Source: Streptomyces flavotricini (GTDB lineage: Bacteria > Actinomycetota > Actinomycetes > Streptomycetales > Streptomycetaceae). Taken from it: 64,000 bases of DNA. Shown piece after piece: positions 44,152-55,547 of this stretch. The first letter of the stretch is position 1, and every line of letters begins with the position of its first letter. Under the pieces are notes generated by a model. It was not told the DNA's origin. It saw nothing but the letters and a program-made list of their open reading frames with translations, and ran no database searches. The translations under genes were made by a program, and so were the position numbers. Location: positions 1,849,344-1,913,343 of the forward strand of contig NZ_JAINUL010000001.1 of the NCBI RefSeq assembly GCF_020639365.1. The letters are read 5' to 3'.

Positions 44152-46308
44152 CTAGCTCTCGGGCGCCGTGGGCACCGGGCGGGTGCGGGCCACGAGCAGG
44201 GCCACGTCGTCGCGGTCGCCCGGCTGGCGCAGTTCGGCCAGCAGCAGGTCGCAGGTCTCCTCAAGGGGACGGGCGGGGTCGCGGAGCAGGGACGTGAGCA
44301 CCTGCAGGCGGATGTCGATGTCCTCGTCGCGGGTTTCGACGAGCCCGTCGGTGTAGAGGACGAGCTGGTCGCCGACGTCCAGGTCCAGGGCAGTGGCCTC
44401 GAAGGGCACACCGCCGACCCCCAGGGGCGCGCCCGTCGGCAGGTCGAGCAGTTCGGGCTGCCGACCGGGGCTCGTCCGTACGGGCGGCAGGTGGCCGGCG
44501 GTCGCGATGCGGCACTGGTTGCGGTGCGGATCGTAGACGGCGATCACGCAGGTGGCCATGGTGTGCCCGAGCCCGGTGGCCGTGTGGTCGAGCCGGGTCA
44601 GGACGGTGGCCGGGTCGAGGTCCAGCTCCGCCAGGGTGCGGGCGGCGGTGCGCAGTTGACCCATGGTGGCGGCGGCGTTGATGCCGCTGCCCATGACGTC
44701 GCCGACGACCAGGGCCGTCTTGTCGTCGGGCAGCGGGATCACGTCGAACCAGTCCCCTCCTACCTCGCCGGCCGCCTCGGCGGGCTGGTAGCGGTAGGCG
44801 ATCTCCAGGCCCGGGGTGGGGGTGGGGCTGTGGGGCAGCAGGTGGCGCTGGAGGGCGAGGGCCGCGTGCCGCTGCTTCTGGTACCAGCGGGCGTTGTCGA
44901 TGCAGACGGCGGCGCGGGCCGCGAGCTCGCTGGCGAGCAGGACGTCGTCCTGGTCGAACGGCAGCGGATTGTCCGTGCGTTGGAGGCCGAGGGCGCCGAT
45001 GACCTCGCCGCGGGCGATCAGCGGCACCGCCAGGTACGAGTGGAGCCCGGCCGCGGCGAGGAGGGTCGCGGCCTCGGCGTCCCGGGCGACGCTGGGCAGC
45101 TCGGCTTCCGTGACCCTCGCGACGAGCACGGGGCGGGCGGCCCGTACGCACTGGGTGACCACGCGGGTGGTGTCGTAGCGGGCGATCGTGCCCACCTGGT
45201 CGGCCGCGAGGGTGGCGGGGGTCGGGCGGGCCGCCTTGACGGCGAGGGCGCGGAACCGCACGCTCTCGTCCGTCGGGGCCCCGGGCGGGTGCTCGCCCGT
45301 CAGGACGGCGTCGAGGATGTCGACCGTGGCGAGGTCGGCGAGCTGCGGCACCGCGATGTCGCCGAGCTCGCGCGCGGTGACCCACAGGTCGAGGGTGGTG
45401 CCGATGCGTACGGAGGCGTCGGCGATCAGGGCGAGCCGCTGGCGGGCCAGGGCGACGGCCATCGAGGTCTTGTGCTGTTCGGTGACGTCGACGATGGAGG
45501 CGGCGACGCCGAGGGGCCGCCCGGCCGGGTCCTCCAGCCGGTAGAGGGAGAGGGACCAGGCGTGGTCCTGATCGGGGTCCGCCGGCGTACGGCCGGTGGT
45601 GAACCGGTTCAGCTGCGGCCGGCCGGTGGACAGGACGTCGCGCATGGCTGATTCGATGGACGCGGCGTCCACGTGCGGCAGCGCCTCGTGGACGTGGAGG
45701 CCCATGTGTCCGGCCGCGGGCAGCCCGTTGATCCGTTCCAGGGCCGGGTTGACCAGGACGTAGCGCAGATCGGTGTCCAGGACGGCCAGACCGATCGGGG
45801 ACTGCGCGACCAGCCGCGTCGACAGGGCCAGGTCGCGTTCCACACGCCGCAGGGTGGCCTGGTCGGAAATGATGCCGAGGGCGTAGCGGCGCCCCTCGCC
45901 GTCCTCCAGTCGCATGTTGCGGAACTCCGCCAGGCGGGTGGTGCCGTCCTTGTTCCGTACGGGGAAGGCCCCGGCCCAGGAGCCCGTGCCGGCCATCACC
46001 TCCTCGAAGAGGGAGAGGACCGTGGCCAGGTTCTCTTCGTCGACCAGCAGCTGCGCCGCGAAGCGGCCGAGGGCGTCGCCCGGGGTGTAGCCGAACAGTT
46101 CCTCGGCCTGCGGGCTCCACAGTGCGATCCGTCCCTCCCCGTCGAGGACCACACCCGCGACGCCGAGCACGTCGAGGAGGCCGGGCCCGGTGGCGGGGTC
46201 GACGGAGAGGGCACCGGAGGACTCCGGGTCCGGGTGGTCCGGGTGGTCGGGTTCCGGGTCCGGGCGCTCCGGGTCAGGGTCGGCCGGGGAGGGGTCCGCC
46301 GTACTCAT
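44152..46308 (-). CDS. PAS-PAS-GAF SpoIIE-family phosphatase
   Basis: 718 residues from ATG 46308 after GGAAGGAG. A Pro/Asp-rich N-terminal tail is followed by two PAS domains (GVVLDGEGRIALWSPQAEEL; GLAVLDTDLRYVLVNPALER). A GAF domain (GLHSYLAVPLIARGEVIGAL) leads to the PP2C phosphatase with GGDWFDVIPLPDDK, VGDVMGSGINAAATM, LYTDGLVETRDED and DRDDVALLVART. All metal aspartates are present; MGSG replaces the usual MGHG. There is no HATPase domain. It would dephosphorylate a STAS-domain anti-sigma antagonist in response to a cytoplasmic signal. Confidence 0.88.
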   Translation of the reverse strand: MSTADPSPADPDPERPDPEPDHPDHPDPESSGALSVDPATGPGLLDVLGVAGVVLDGEGRIALWSPQAEELFGYTPGDALGRFAAQLLVDEENLATVLSLFEEVMAGTGSWAGAFPVRNKDGTTRLAEFRNMRLEDGEGRRYALGIISDQATLRRVERDLALSTRLVAQSPIGLAVLDTDLRYVLVNPALERINGLPAAGHMGLHVHEALPHVDAASIESAMRDVLSTGRPQLNRFTTGRTPADPDQDHAWSLSLYRLEDPAGRPLGVAASIVDVTEQHKTSMAVALARQRLALIADASVRIGTTLDLWVTARELGDIAVPQLADLATVDILDAVLTGEHPPGAPTDESVRFRALAVKAARPTPATLAADQVGTIARYDTTRVVTQCVRAARPVLVARVTEAELPSVARDAEAATLLAAAGLHSYLAVPLIARGEVIGALGLQRTDNPLPFDQDDVLLASELAARAAVCIDNARWYQKQRHAALALQRHLLPHSPTPTPGLEIAYRYQPAEAAGEVGGDWFDVIPLPDDKTALVVGDVMGSGINAAATMGQLRTAARTLAELDLDPATVLTRLDHTATGLGHTMATCVIAVYDPHRNQCRIATAGHLPPVRTSPGRQPELLDLPTGAPLGVGGVPFEATALDLDVGDQLVLYTDGLVETRDEDIDIRLQVLTSLLRDPARPLEETCDLLLAELRQPGDRDDVALLVARTRPVPTAPES

Positions 46309-46589
46309 GCCGGCCGCTCCTTCCCGTCCGCTGCCGCAGGGGTGCACCGGCCCGCTCGGTCTCCGCGCCCCGGGTCCGCGCCGGGGTGCTCCCATCCTCC
46401 CCCCACTCCCGCGGACCGGCAGCGCAACCGCCCCCCGATACCGCCGTACGACGGAGCGCGGCCGGTGTGCGGCCGGTGCGCGGCCGGTGCGCGGCCAAAA
46501 TGGGCGCGGTGCATTCAGGAGTCATGGACCACCGGCCGCCGCATCCGAGCCGTCGCCACGTCGGCGAACCGCGCCTGCCCCCTCCCGGC
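46309..46589. other. Intergenic region with short tandem repeats upstream of the SpoIIE gene
   Basis: 281 bases upstream of the minus-strand phosphatase, followed by a plus-strand phosphatase remnant that runs to 46881. No other gene is supported between 46309 and the peptidase gene at 47057. Confidence 0.4.
46458..46496. repeat. 11-bp tandem repeat, three and a half copies
   Basis: Unit GCGGCCGGTGY at 46458-46468, 46469-46479 and 46480-46490, then GCGGCC at 46491-46496. The unit length is close to one helical turn. It lies in the region upstream of the phosphatase gene at 44152. Confidence 0.7.
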
Positions 46590-46881
46590 GGTCCCCTTCG
46601 CGCTGATCCTGATCTCGATCTTCGTCACTCTCTTCGCACACCTGCGCGAGGTTCACGAGAAACAGCTGACGCAGCTGCGCTCGGTCGCCGAGGCCGCTCA
46701 GGAGGTCGCCCTGCGACCGCTCCGCGGCCGGATGGACCCGCTGCGTCTGGCCTGGCCGGGGGACGGTCCGGAGGCCCTGCTGCGCCACCTGTGCGCGGAC
46801 CTGCTGGCGCACTCCCCGTGCGGGAGTCTGGGCGACGACGCGGCGATGGTCGCCATCGAGCGCATCGGCGGCGGTGCCTGA
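46590..46881 (+). pseudogene. Remnant of a membrane SpoIIE-family phosphatase with internal deletion
   Basis: The plus strand reads FALILISIFVTLFAHLREVH, then EKQLTQLRSVAEAAQEVALR, the junction of the last transmembrane helix and linker that precedes the catalytic domain in many streptomycete PP2C phosphatases. It then jumps to PEALLRHLCADLLAHSPCG and DDAAMVAIERI, the last helix and strand of the same fold. The catalytic core of about 150 residues is missing, there is no start codon or N-terminal membrane part, and no ribosome binding site. It is a decayed copy. Confidence 0.65.
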
Positions 46882-47056
46882 ACCGGCGGATACGGTTTCC
46901 GCCGTGACATCAGTTCCTGTGGCGTGTCGGCCAGTTGTCCGGATTTGAGCTCGTTCGTGAGGCGCATGCACACCGGCCCTTCGGGATGATTCGCACGGGG
47001 GCCTTCGTACAACAAGGTGGTGAGGCCATCGCATTCACGGAAGGAAACGGCTCTTC

Positions 47057-48616
47057 GTGAAAATGAAACGCCTCGCACCCATGCTCGCCGCCGCCGGTCT
47101 CGTCGCGACCGGTGTCCCGCTGCTCTCCGCGACGCAGGCCTCGGCCGCCCCGGCCGCGGAGTACACGCCGCAGAAGCCGGCGTGGCAGCGCTGCAGCGCC
47201 GATCAGCCCGCCTCGTACGAGTGCGCGACGATCAAGGTCCCGCTCGACTACCGGCGCCCGCAGGGCCGCACGATCGACCTCGCGATATCGCGGATCAAGA
47301 GCGAGAACCCGGCCAAGCGGCACGGCGCCATGCTGCTCAACCCGGGCGGGCCGGGCGGCGGTGGGCTCGATCTGCCGCTGATGATGAACGAGCTGATGCC
47401 GAAGGACGTGCGCGACCAGTACGACCTGATCGGCTTCGACCCGCGCGGGGTCGGCGCGTCCACGCCCATCACCTGCGGGCTGACGGACGCCGAGCAGAAC
47501 ATCGACCGGCCGTACAAGGAGGAGACCTTCCCGGCGGACGTGGCCTGGGCGAGTACCGTCGCGGACAAGTGCCGCGAGAAGTCCGGTTCCATCCTGCCCT
47601 TCGTCACCACGCGGAACACCGCGCGCGACATGGACGCGATCCGCGCCGCGCTGGGCGAGAAGAAGATCTCGTACGTCGGCTACTCGTACGGCACGTACCT
47701 GGGCGCGGTGTACACGCAGATGTTCCCCGAGCGCAGCGACCGCTTCGTGCTGGACAGCGGCGTGGACCCGCAGCGCATCTGGCGGGGAATGATCCAGGTG
47801 TGGGCGACCGAGGCGGAGCCCGCCTTCAAGCGGTGGACGCAGTGGACGGCCGAGCGCTCGGCCGACTACGGGCTCGGCGACACCCCGGACGCGGTCTCCA
47901 AGACCTTCTGGGACCTCGTGGCCCGGGCGGACAGGGAGCCGATCGAGTTCGAGGGCACGAAGCTCACGGGCGATGACATCCGCACCGCGCGCGCCCTGTT
48001 CTTCTACCCCTCGCAGGCGGCCCCCCTGGTCAAGTCGCTGAAGGACGCCGCCGACGGCAAGCCCGTCCGGCTGACCGAGCCCCAGCGCAAGCTGCTGAAG
48101 CCTGCCGACGGACCGGCGTCGGACAACGGCACGGCCGTGTTCTGGTCCGTGGTGTGCGGGGACACGGAATGGCCCCGCTACCCGGAGCAGTACCAGCGGG
48201 AGGCCGCGAAGGACAAGGCCAGGTACCCGCTGTACGGGGACTTCGCGTCCAACATCAAGCCGTGCGCCTACTGGCAGCGGCCCATCGAGCCGCCGACGGC
48301 CATGAAGACGAAGACCAACGTGCTGACCGTGCAGAACGAGTGGGACTCCCAGACCCCGCTGGTCAGCGGCCAGGGCCTGCACAAGGCGCTCAAGGGCTCG
48401 CGGATGGTGCTCGCGATGGGCGGTGAGGGCCACGGCGTGTACCTCGCCGACCCGAACTCCTGCGCCAACGCCACGGTCAACTCCTACCTGACGACGGGCG
48501 AGCTGCCCGCCCGGGACGTGACCTGCCGGACGGCGCCGGGCGCGCAGGAGCGCCGCTCCGAGATCGCCCCGCAGTCTCCGCAGCGCTTCCCGGTCCTCGG
48601 CGACGGGAGGTTCTGA
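47057..48616 (+). CDS. Secreted alpha/beta-hydrolase, tripeptidyl aminopeptidase (TAP) family
   Basis: 519 residues; GTG 47057 or ATG 47063, both after AAGGAAACGG. The signal peptide LAPMLAAAGLVATGVPLLSA ends near ATQASAAP. The oxyanion region is LLNPGGPGGGG. The nucleophile elbow is GYSYGTYLG near residue 212. The Asp is in NEWDSQTPL and the His in GEGHGVY, the C-terminal part typical of S33 peptidases. It would cut N-terminal tripeptides or related esters outside the cell. Single gene, no linked operon partner. Confidence 0.88.
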   Translation: MKMKRLAPMLAAAGLVATGVPLLSATQASAAPAAEYTPQKPAWQRCSADQPASYECATIKVPLDYRRPQGRTIDLAISRIKSENPAKRHGAMLLNPGGPGGGGLDLPLMMNELMPKDVRDQYDLIGFDPRGVGASTPITCGLTDAEQNIDRPYKEETFPADVAWASTVADKCREKSGSILPFVTTRNTARDMDAIRAALGEKKISYVGYSYGTYLGAVYTQMFPERSDRFVLDSGVDPQRIWRGMIQVWATEAEPAFKRWTQWTAERSADYGLGDTPDAVSKTFWDLVARADREPIEFEGTKLTGDDIRTARALFFYPSQAAPLVKSLKDAADGKPVRLTEPQRKLLKPADGPASDNGTAVFWSVVCGDTEWPRYPEQYQREAAKDKARYPLYGDFASNIKPCAYWQRPIEPPTAMKTKTNVLTVQNEWDSQTPLVSGQGLHKALKGSRMVLAMGGEGHGVYLADPNSCANATVNSYLTTGELPARDVTCRTAPGAQERRSEIAPQSPQRFPVLGDGRF

Positions 48617-48638
48617 TCCCGCGGGCTTCGGCCGCCGG

Positions 48639-49082
48639 TCAGGCCGCCTCCGCGGCGGCCTTGATCCGGCGGCCGAAGTCGGGCGCGTCCTTGCGGGCCG
48701 CGCTCAGCGCGAGGCCCACCAGCAGCTTCCCCAGTCCGTGTCCTTCGAGGGTGTTGAAGATGCGGACCCGGGTGCGGTCGCCGGGGAGGGCTTCGAAGTC
48801 GTACCCGCCCTCGGCGGTGACCAGGTTCCTGCTCTGCTCCGTCCAGCGGATCAGCTTCTGCGGCTCCAATCCGGTGATGCGGAACTCGCGGCCGGTCTTC
48901 ATCCCGGCGTCCTTCACCGTGCTGCGGAAGACCGTGCCCACACCGGTCGGGCCGTCGGGCGTCTTGGTGATCTCCTGGACCCTCGGGCTGAACTGCGGGT
49001 CGTTGCGGCCGTCGGCCAGGTAGGCGAAGACCTCCCCGATGGGTCGGTCGATCTCGACGGTCGACTCGAACTGTCCGGACAC
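48639..49082 (-). CDS. SRPBCC/polyketide-cyclase-fold protein
   Basis: 147 residues from GTG 49082 after GGAGGAG. The START-like fold is visible: FESTVEIDRPIGEVFAYLAD, VGTVFRSTVKDAGMKTGREF, GGYDFEALPGDRTRVRIFNT and a long C-terminal helix LVGLALSAARKDAPDFGRRI. Members bind small hydrophobic ligands; the ligand is unknown. It converges with the peptidase gene. Confidence 0.85.
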   Translation of the reverse strand: MSGQFESTVEIDRPIGEVFAYLADGRNDPQFSPRVQEITKTPDGPTGVGTVFRSTVKDAGMKTGREFRITGLEPQKLIRWTEQSRNLVTAEGGYDFEALPGDRTRVRIFNTLEGHGLGKLLVGLALSAARKDAPDFGRRIKAAAEAA

Positions 49083-49183
49083 GACTGCTCCTCCGTACAC
49101 TCCCCCGCGATCCACGATCGCAGAACCGGGCCTCCTGCGCGCGCCGCACGGGCCGCGCGGGCTCCGGTCCGAGGCGGAGCGCC

Positions 49184-50488
49184 TCACCGGCGTGAGGACC
49201 GCCGGGGGCCGCTGAGCGCGTCCCGCGCGGTGTCCGGCGTCCGGGCGCGCCCGGCCCGGCTCCCCCGCAGCGGCGTCAGCAGCCCCGCTCCGACGATGGC
49301 GAGGCAGAACGCCCCGGCGCCCACGCTGACCGCCGGTACCCCGTGCCGGCCGGCCAGCAGGGTGAGGGCGGCCGCGCCCACCGGCCCCGAGGCGCCGTGC
49401 ACGGTCCAGAAGGCGGAGGTGACCCGCCCGAGCAGCGGATCCGGGGTCACCTCCTGGCGCAGGGTCAGGGAGCAGACCGCGCCGAGGGTCAGCCCGAACA
49501 TGAACACGGCGGCCGCCGCGGCGATCACCGGCAGGCTGCCGCTGACGCCCGTCACCGCCATCGCCACGCCAATCAGGGCCACCGAGCCCAGCCAGCAGGA
49601 GCCGAACCCGAAGGTCCGGCGCAGCGGGGCGGCGGCGAAGGCCGCGCCGACCACGCCGAGGCCGCTGACGGCGATGACGTAGCCGACGGTGGCCGCGCCC
49701 AGCCCGAGGTCGTGCCGGATCCGGAAGACCAGCAGGTCGGTGGCGCCCATGGTGACGAAGGTCAGCAGCGTGAGCAGAACGGTCAGTGCCCGCAGCACGG
49801 GATGGGCCCACAGGAAGCGGAACCCTTCGAGGAACATCTCGCGCAGCTTCCCGGCCTGGGAGACGCCCGTCTCCGCGGTCACCGGTCCGGCGGTGCCCTC
49901 CCGCCCGAAGGCCACCCACCGCAGGCTCACGGCCGAGACCAGGAAGGTCGCCCCGTCCACCCCCAGGGCCCAGTCCGGTCCGACTCCGGCCGCGATGAAC
50001 CCGGCCGCGGCCGGACCGCACAGGGTCCCGAAGGCGAAGGTCGCCGTCAGCCGTCCGTTGGCGGTGATCAGGTGCTCGGCGCGGACCAGATTCGGCACCG
50101 CCGTCACGTACGCCACGTCGAACAGCGTCTTCAAGGTGGTGACCAGCGCCGTCAGCACGTACAGCACCCAGATCCGCGGCCCGGCCAGCCAGACGAACGG
50201 GACCGCGCCCAGCAGCAGCGCCCGTACGAGATCGCAGGCGATCATCAGGCGGCGCCGGTCCGTCCGGTCCACCACGTACCCGGCGAACAGACCGGTCACG
50301 ATGGTGCCGACCCCCGAGATGACCGTGATCAGGCCCATCTGTACCACGGACCCGGTGGCCTCGAAGACCAGCAGGGGCAGCGCGAGCAGCGAGATCGACC
50401 CGCCGAGCACGGACAACGCCTGGCCGAGCCAGAAGACGTTGAAGTCGCGGTTGCGCCGGAGCGAGGGGGGGTGGACCGGTGCCGGCAC
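49184..50488 (-). CDS. MFS transporter, MFS_3-type efflux protein
   Basis: 434 residues with about twelve membrane helices. The N-terminal signature FNVFWLGQALSVLGGSISLL and the loop AGYVVDRTDRRRLMIACDLV are typical of macrolide/enterobactin-exporter-like MFS proteins. Helices continue through LTALVTTLKTLFDVAYVTAV and GYVIAVSGLGVVGAAFAAAP. Start GTG 50488 lies six bases after the thioesterase stop, so the two are coupled. The substrate is unknown. Confidence 0.88.
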   Translation of the reverse strand: MPAPVHPPSLRRNRDFNVFWLGQALSVLGGSISLLALPLLVFEATGSVVQMGLITVISGVGTIVTGLFAGYVVDRTDRRRLMIACDLVRALLLGAVPFVWLAGPRIWVLYVLTALVTTLKTLFDVAYVTAVPNLVRAEHLITANGRLTATFAFGTLCGPAAAGFIAAGVGPDWALGVDGATFLVSAVSLRWVAFGREGTAGPVTAETGVSQAGKLREMFLEGFRFLWAHPVLRALTVLLTLLTFVTMGATDLLVFRIRHDLGLGAATVGYVIAVSGLGVVGAAFAAAPLRRTFGFGSCWLGSVALIGVAMAVTGVSGSLPVIAAAAAVFMFGLTLGAVCSLTLRQEVTPDPLLGRVTSAFWTVHGASGPVGAAALTLLAGRHGVPAVSVGAGAFCLAIVGAGLLTPLRGSRAGRARTPDTARDALSGPRRSSRR

Positions 50489-50494
50489 TCCGGC

Positions 50495-50908
50495 TCAGCC
50501 CAGCAGGGCGTAGACCGTCGACGCCGTCGCGGACGGCTCCTCGGCGCCCTCGGGGGTCATCGTGATGTCGGCGAAGGCCATGCGCTTGCCGAGCTTGGTC
50601 ACGCGGACCCCGATCAGCACGTCCGCGGCGACCACCGGCCGCTGGAAGCTGGTCGACTGCTGGACCGTGGTCATCGGCCCGTACGCCCCGCGCGCCGCGG
50701 AGATCGCGATGACGGTGGCGGTGTCGGCGGCCGCCATCAGGGCCTGGCCGGACATGCCGCCGCCGTCCCGGGCCAGCTCCTCGGACCAGGGCAACCGCAG
50801 CACGGCGTGCCGCTCGCCCGTCTCCTGGACGGTCAGCCCGAGGGCGAGCACCCAGGGGGCGAAGTTGTCGGCGAGGATCTTGTCTGCGTCCGCGGGTGTC
50901 AAGGTCAC
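50495..50908 (-). CDS. PaaI-type hotdog thioesterase
   Basis: 137 residues from GTG 50908; a longer start at 50947 is possible and neither has a strong ribosome binding site. The hotdog fold shows in DGGGMSGQALMAAADTATVI (helix with active-site region), TTVQQSTSFQRPVVAADVLI and GKRMAFADITMTPEGAEEPS. The family hydrolyses acyl-CoA thioesters. It is directly upstream of the MFS gene on the same strand. Confidence 0.83.
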   Translation of the reverse strand: MTLTPADADKILADNFAPWVLALGLTVQETGERHAVLRLPWSEELARDGGGMSGQALMAAADTATVIAISAARGAYGPMTTVQQSTSFQRPVVAADVLIGVRVTKLGKRMAFADITMTPEGAEEPSATASTVYALLG

Positions 50909-50950
50909 CCGGAGATTGTGGCGGCCCGCCCACGGCCGCCACAACACCTT

Positions 50951-51823
50951 TCAGCGCACTACGCGTTCCAGCCACCCGAGCAGGTCGGCGACGACCTCGT
51001 CCCGGTCCGTCTCGTTGAACAGTTCGTGTCGGGCGTCCTCGTAGGTGCGGTACTCGACGTCCGGGTGGCCGGCCGCGCGGTAGCGCTCGACCTCCAGATC
51101 GCTGAGCTCCAGCCCGTGGTTGAGCGGATCCGCCGAGCCGACGGCCACGTACAGCGGGACGGCGTGCGGAGCTCCCGCCGGGTCGTGCAGCCGGGTCGAG
51201 GCGGCCTCGTACAGCTCCCCCATGGCCCGGTCGTCGATCGCGAAGCCGCAGAGCGGATCGGCGAGGTACGCGTCGACCTGGGCCTCGTCCCGGCTGAGCC
51301 AGTCCGCCGGTGTACGGGCGGGCTCGAACGGCGCGTTGAAGGCGACGAGCGGATCCGCGCCGGCCTCCGCGACCCGCAGGAACATCCGGTCCACGGCGGT
51401 GGTGCCGTACAGCGCGACGGCGTCGGCGTGCTCGGGCCAGTCGAGCAGGTAGTGCTGCGCGGCGAAGGAGCCGAGGCTGTGGCCGAGCAGCACCAGCGGT
51501 GTCCCGGGGTGCAGGCCGCGGACCGTCTCGGAGAGCGCGGCGAGGTCGTCGACCAGCAGCTGCCAGCCGTTCTCGCCGAGCACGCCGGGCCCGGCGTTCA
51601 TCGTCAGGCCGTGGCCCCGGTGGTCGGGTGCGTAGACGGCGTAGCCGCGCGCGGTCAGTTCACCGGCCAACGGAGCGTACCGCAGGGCGTGTTCCCCCAT
51701 GCCGTGGGCGATCAGGACGATCGCCCGCGGCTCGGGGCCGGCCGGCCCGCCGCCGGGGCGCGGGCCGGGGAGCCACGTGTGCACGGTCACGGTGGTGCCG
51801 TCACTGCTGTCGAACGTGAACAT
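50951..51823 (-). CDS. Monoacylglycerol-lipase-like alpha/beta hydrolase
   Basis: 290 residues of the Hydrolase_4 type. IVLIAHGMGEHALRYAPLAG holds the oxyanion HGMGEH, VYAPDHRGHGLT is the DxRGHG motif, and the nucleophile is in LLGHSLGSFAAQ near residue 115. The Asp is near GSADPLNHG and the catalytic His is in YEDARHELFNE. Substrate is likely a lipid ester. It starts 17 bases after the FadH-like gene stops (start 51823, stop 51841), so co-transcription is likely. Confidence 0.87.
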   Translation of the reverse strand: MFTFDSSDGTTVTVHTWLPGPRPGGGPAGPEPRAIVLIAHGMGEHALRYAPLAGELTARGYAVYAPDHRGHGLTMNAGPGVLGENGWQLLVDDLAALSETVRGLHPGTPLVLLGHSLGSFAAQHYLLDWPEHADAVALYGTTAVDRMFLRVAEAGADPLVAFNAPFEPARTPADWLSRDEAQVDAYLADPLCGFAIDDRAMGELYEAASTRLHDPAGAPHAVPLYVAVGSADPLNHGLELSDLEVERYRAAGHPDVEYRTYEDARHELFNETDRDEVVADLLGWLERVVR

Positions 51824-51840
51824 CGTGGCTCCCGGACCGG

Positions 51841-54625
<2,785 letters not shown>

Positions 54626-54755
54626 GACGAGGAACCCCCCATGGGCGCACGGTGGCATGAAAAGGCCCGCCGACGCGGGCGGGCAGTCAGGAACTTACGC
54701 CACCGGCACCACCCCGTCCACGTCGCCCCGTGCGCCGGCACGTACGCTCGGCCGG

Positions 54756-55469
54756 GTGGCAGAACACCTCACCCTGGCCGTGGACGGAATCCGGCTGGCC
54801 TAACAGGCGGCGGGCACACGGGGCGACGCCCCGCCGGTGGTATTGCTGCACGCGCTGGGCGAGCGCGCCGAGGACTGGGCCCCCGTACGGGACGCGCTCG
54901 CGCGCGATCGGCGGGTGTACGCCCTTGACCTGCGCGGGCACGGTCTGAGCGAGCGGCCGGCGCGGTACTCGCTGGAGCTGATGCGGGACGACGTCCTGGG
55001 CTTCCTCGACGCCCTGGGGCTGCACCGCGTCGACCTGGTCGGGCATTCGCTGGGCGGCGTGGTCGCGTACCTGGTCGCGGCGGAGCGGCCGCACCGGATC
55101 GGCCGCCTCGTCCTGGAGGACGCCCCCGCTCCGCTTCCCCGCGCGTCCGCCGCCCCCGTACGACCCGAGGGGGACCTGGACTTCGACTGGGCGATGGTGC
55201 TCGCCGTCAGGCCGGAGCTGGACCGCCCGGATCCGGCCTGGCTGACCGCCCTGGGACGGATCACCGCCCGCACACTCGTCATCCACGGCGGCCCCGCGAG
55301 TCACCTCGCGGCGGCCTCCTTCGACGAGATCACCACCCGCATCCCGGACGCCCGGCTGATCACCCTCCCGTACGGCCACCTGATCCACGCCGCGGCGCCC
55401 GAGGAGTTCACGCGGACGGTGACGGACTTCCTCGCGCAGGACCGGACGGCGGAACCCGGGCCCACGTAG
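54756..55469 (+). pseudogene. Alpha/beta hydrolase with in-frame stop near the N-terminus
   Basis: From GTG 54756 the frame reads VAEHLTLAVDGIRLA, then TAA at 54801, then QAAGTRGDAPPVVLLHALGE without a shift. The position of the stop is where Tyr (TAC/TAT) is usual in this fold (VDGIRLAYQ). Downstream the protein is intact: VYALDLRGHGLSERPARYSL, nucleophile VGHSLGGVVAYLV, VIHGGPASHL and LPYGHLIHAAAPEEF. A later GTG at 54837 could start a chain lacking the first strand. One base change would restore the gene, so it is either a recent nonsense mutation or a sequencing error. Confidence 0.75.
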
Positions 55470-55520
55470 GCCGTGCCTTGTGGATCAGGGCGAGCCCGGC
55501 ATGGTCCACAAGACACGGCC
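55469..55520. terminator. Bidirectional hairpin between convergent genes
   Basis: GGCCGTGCCTTGTGGA (55469-55484) pairs with TCCACAAGACACGGCC (55505-55520) with one mismatch in sixteen and a 20-base loop. It lies exactly between the hydrolase and the mannosidase stop codons. Confidence 0.75.
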
Positions 55521-55547
55521 CGGGCCGGGTTCCGCCGCCGCGATCGC

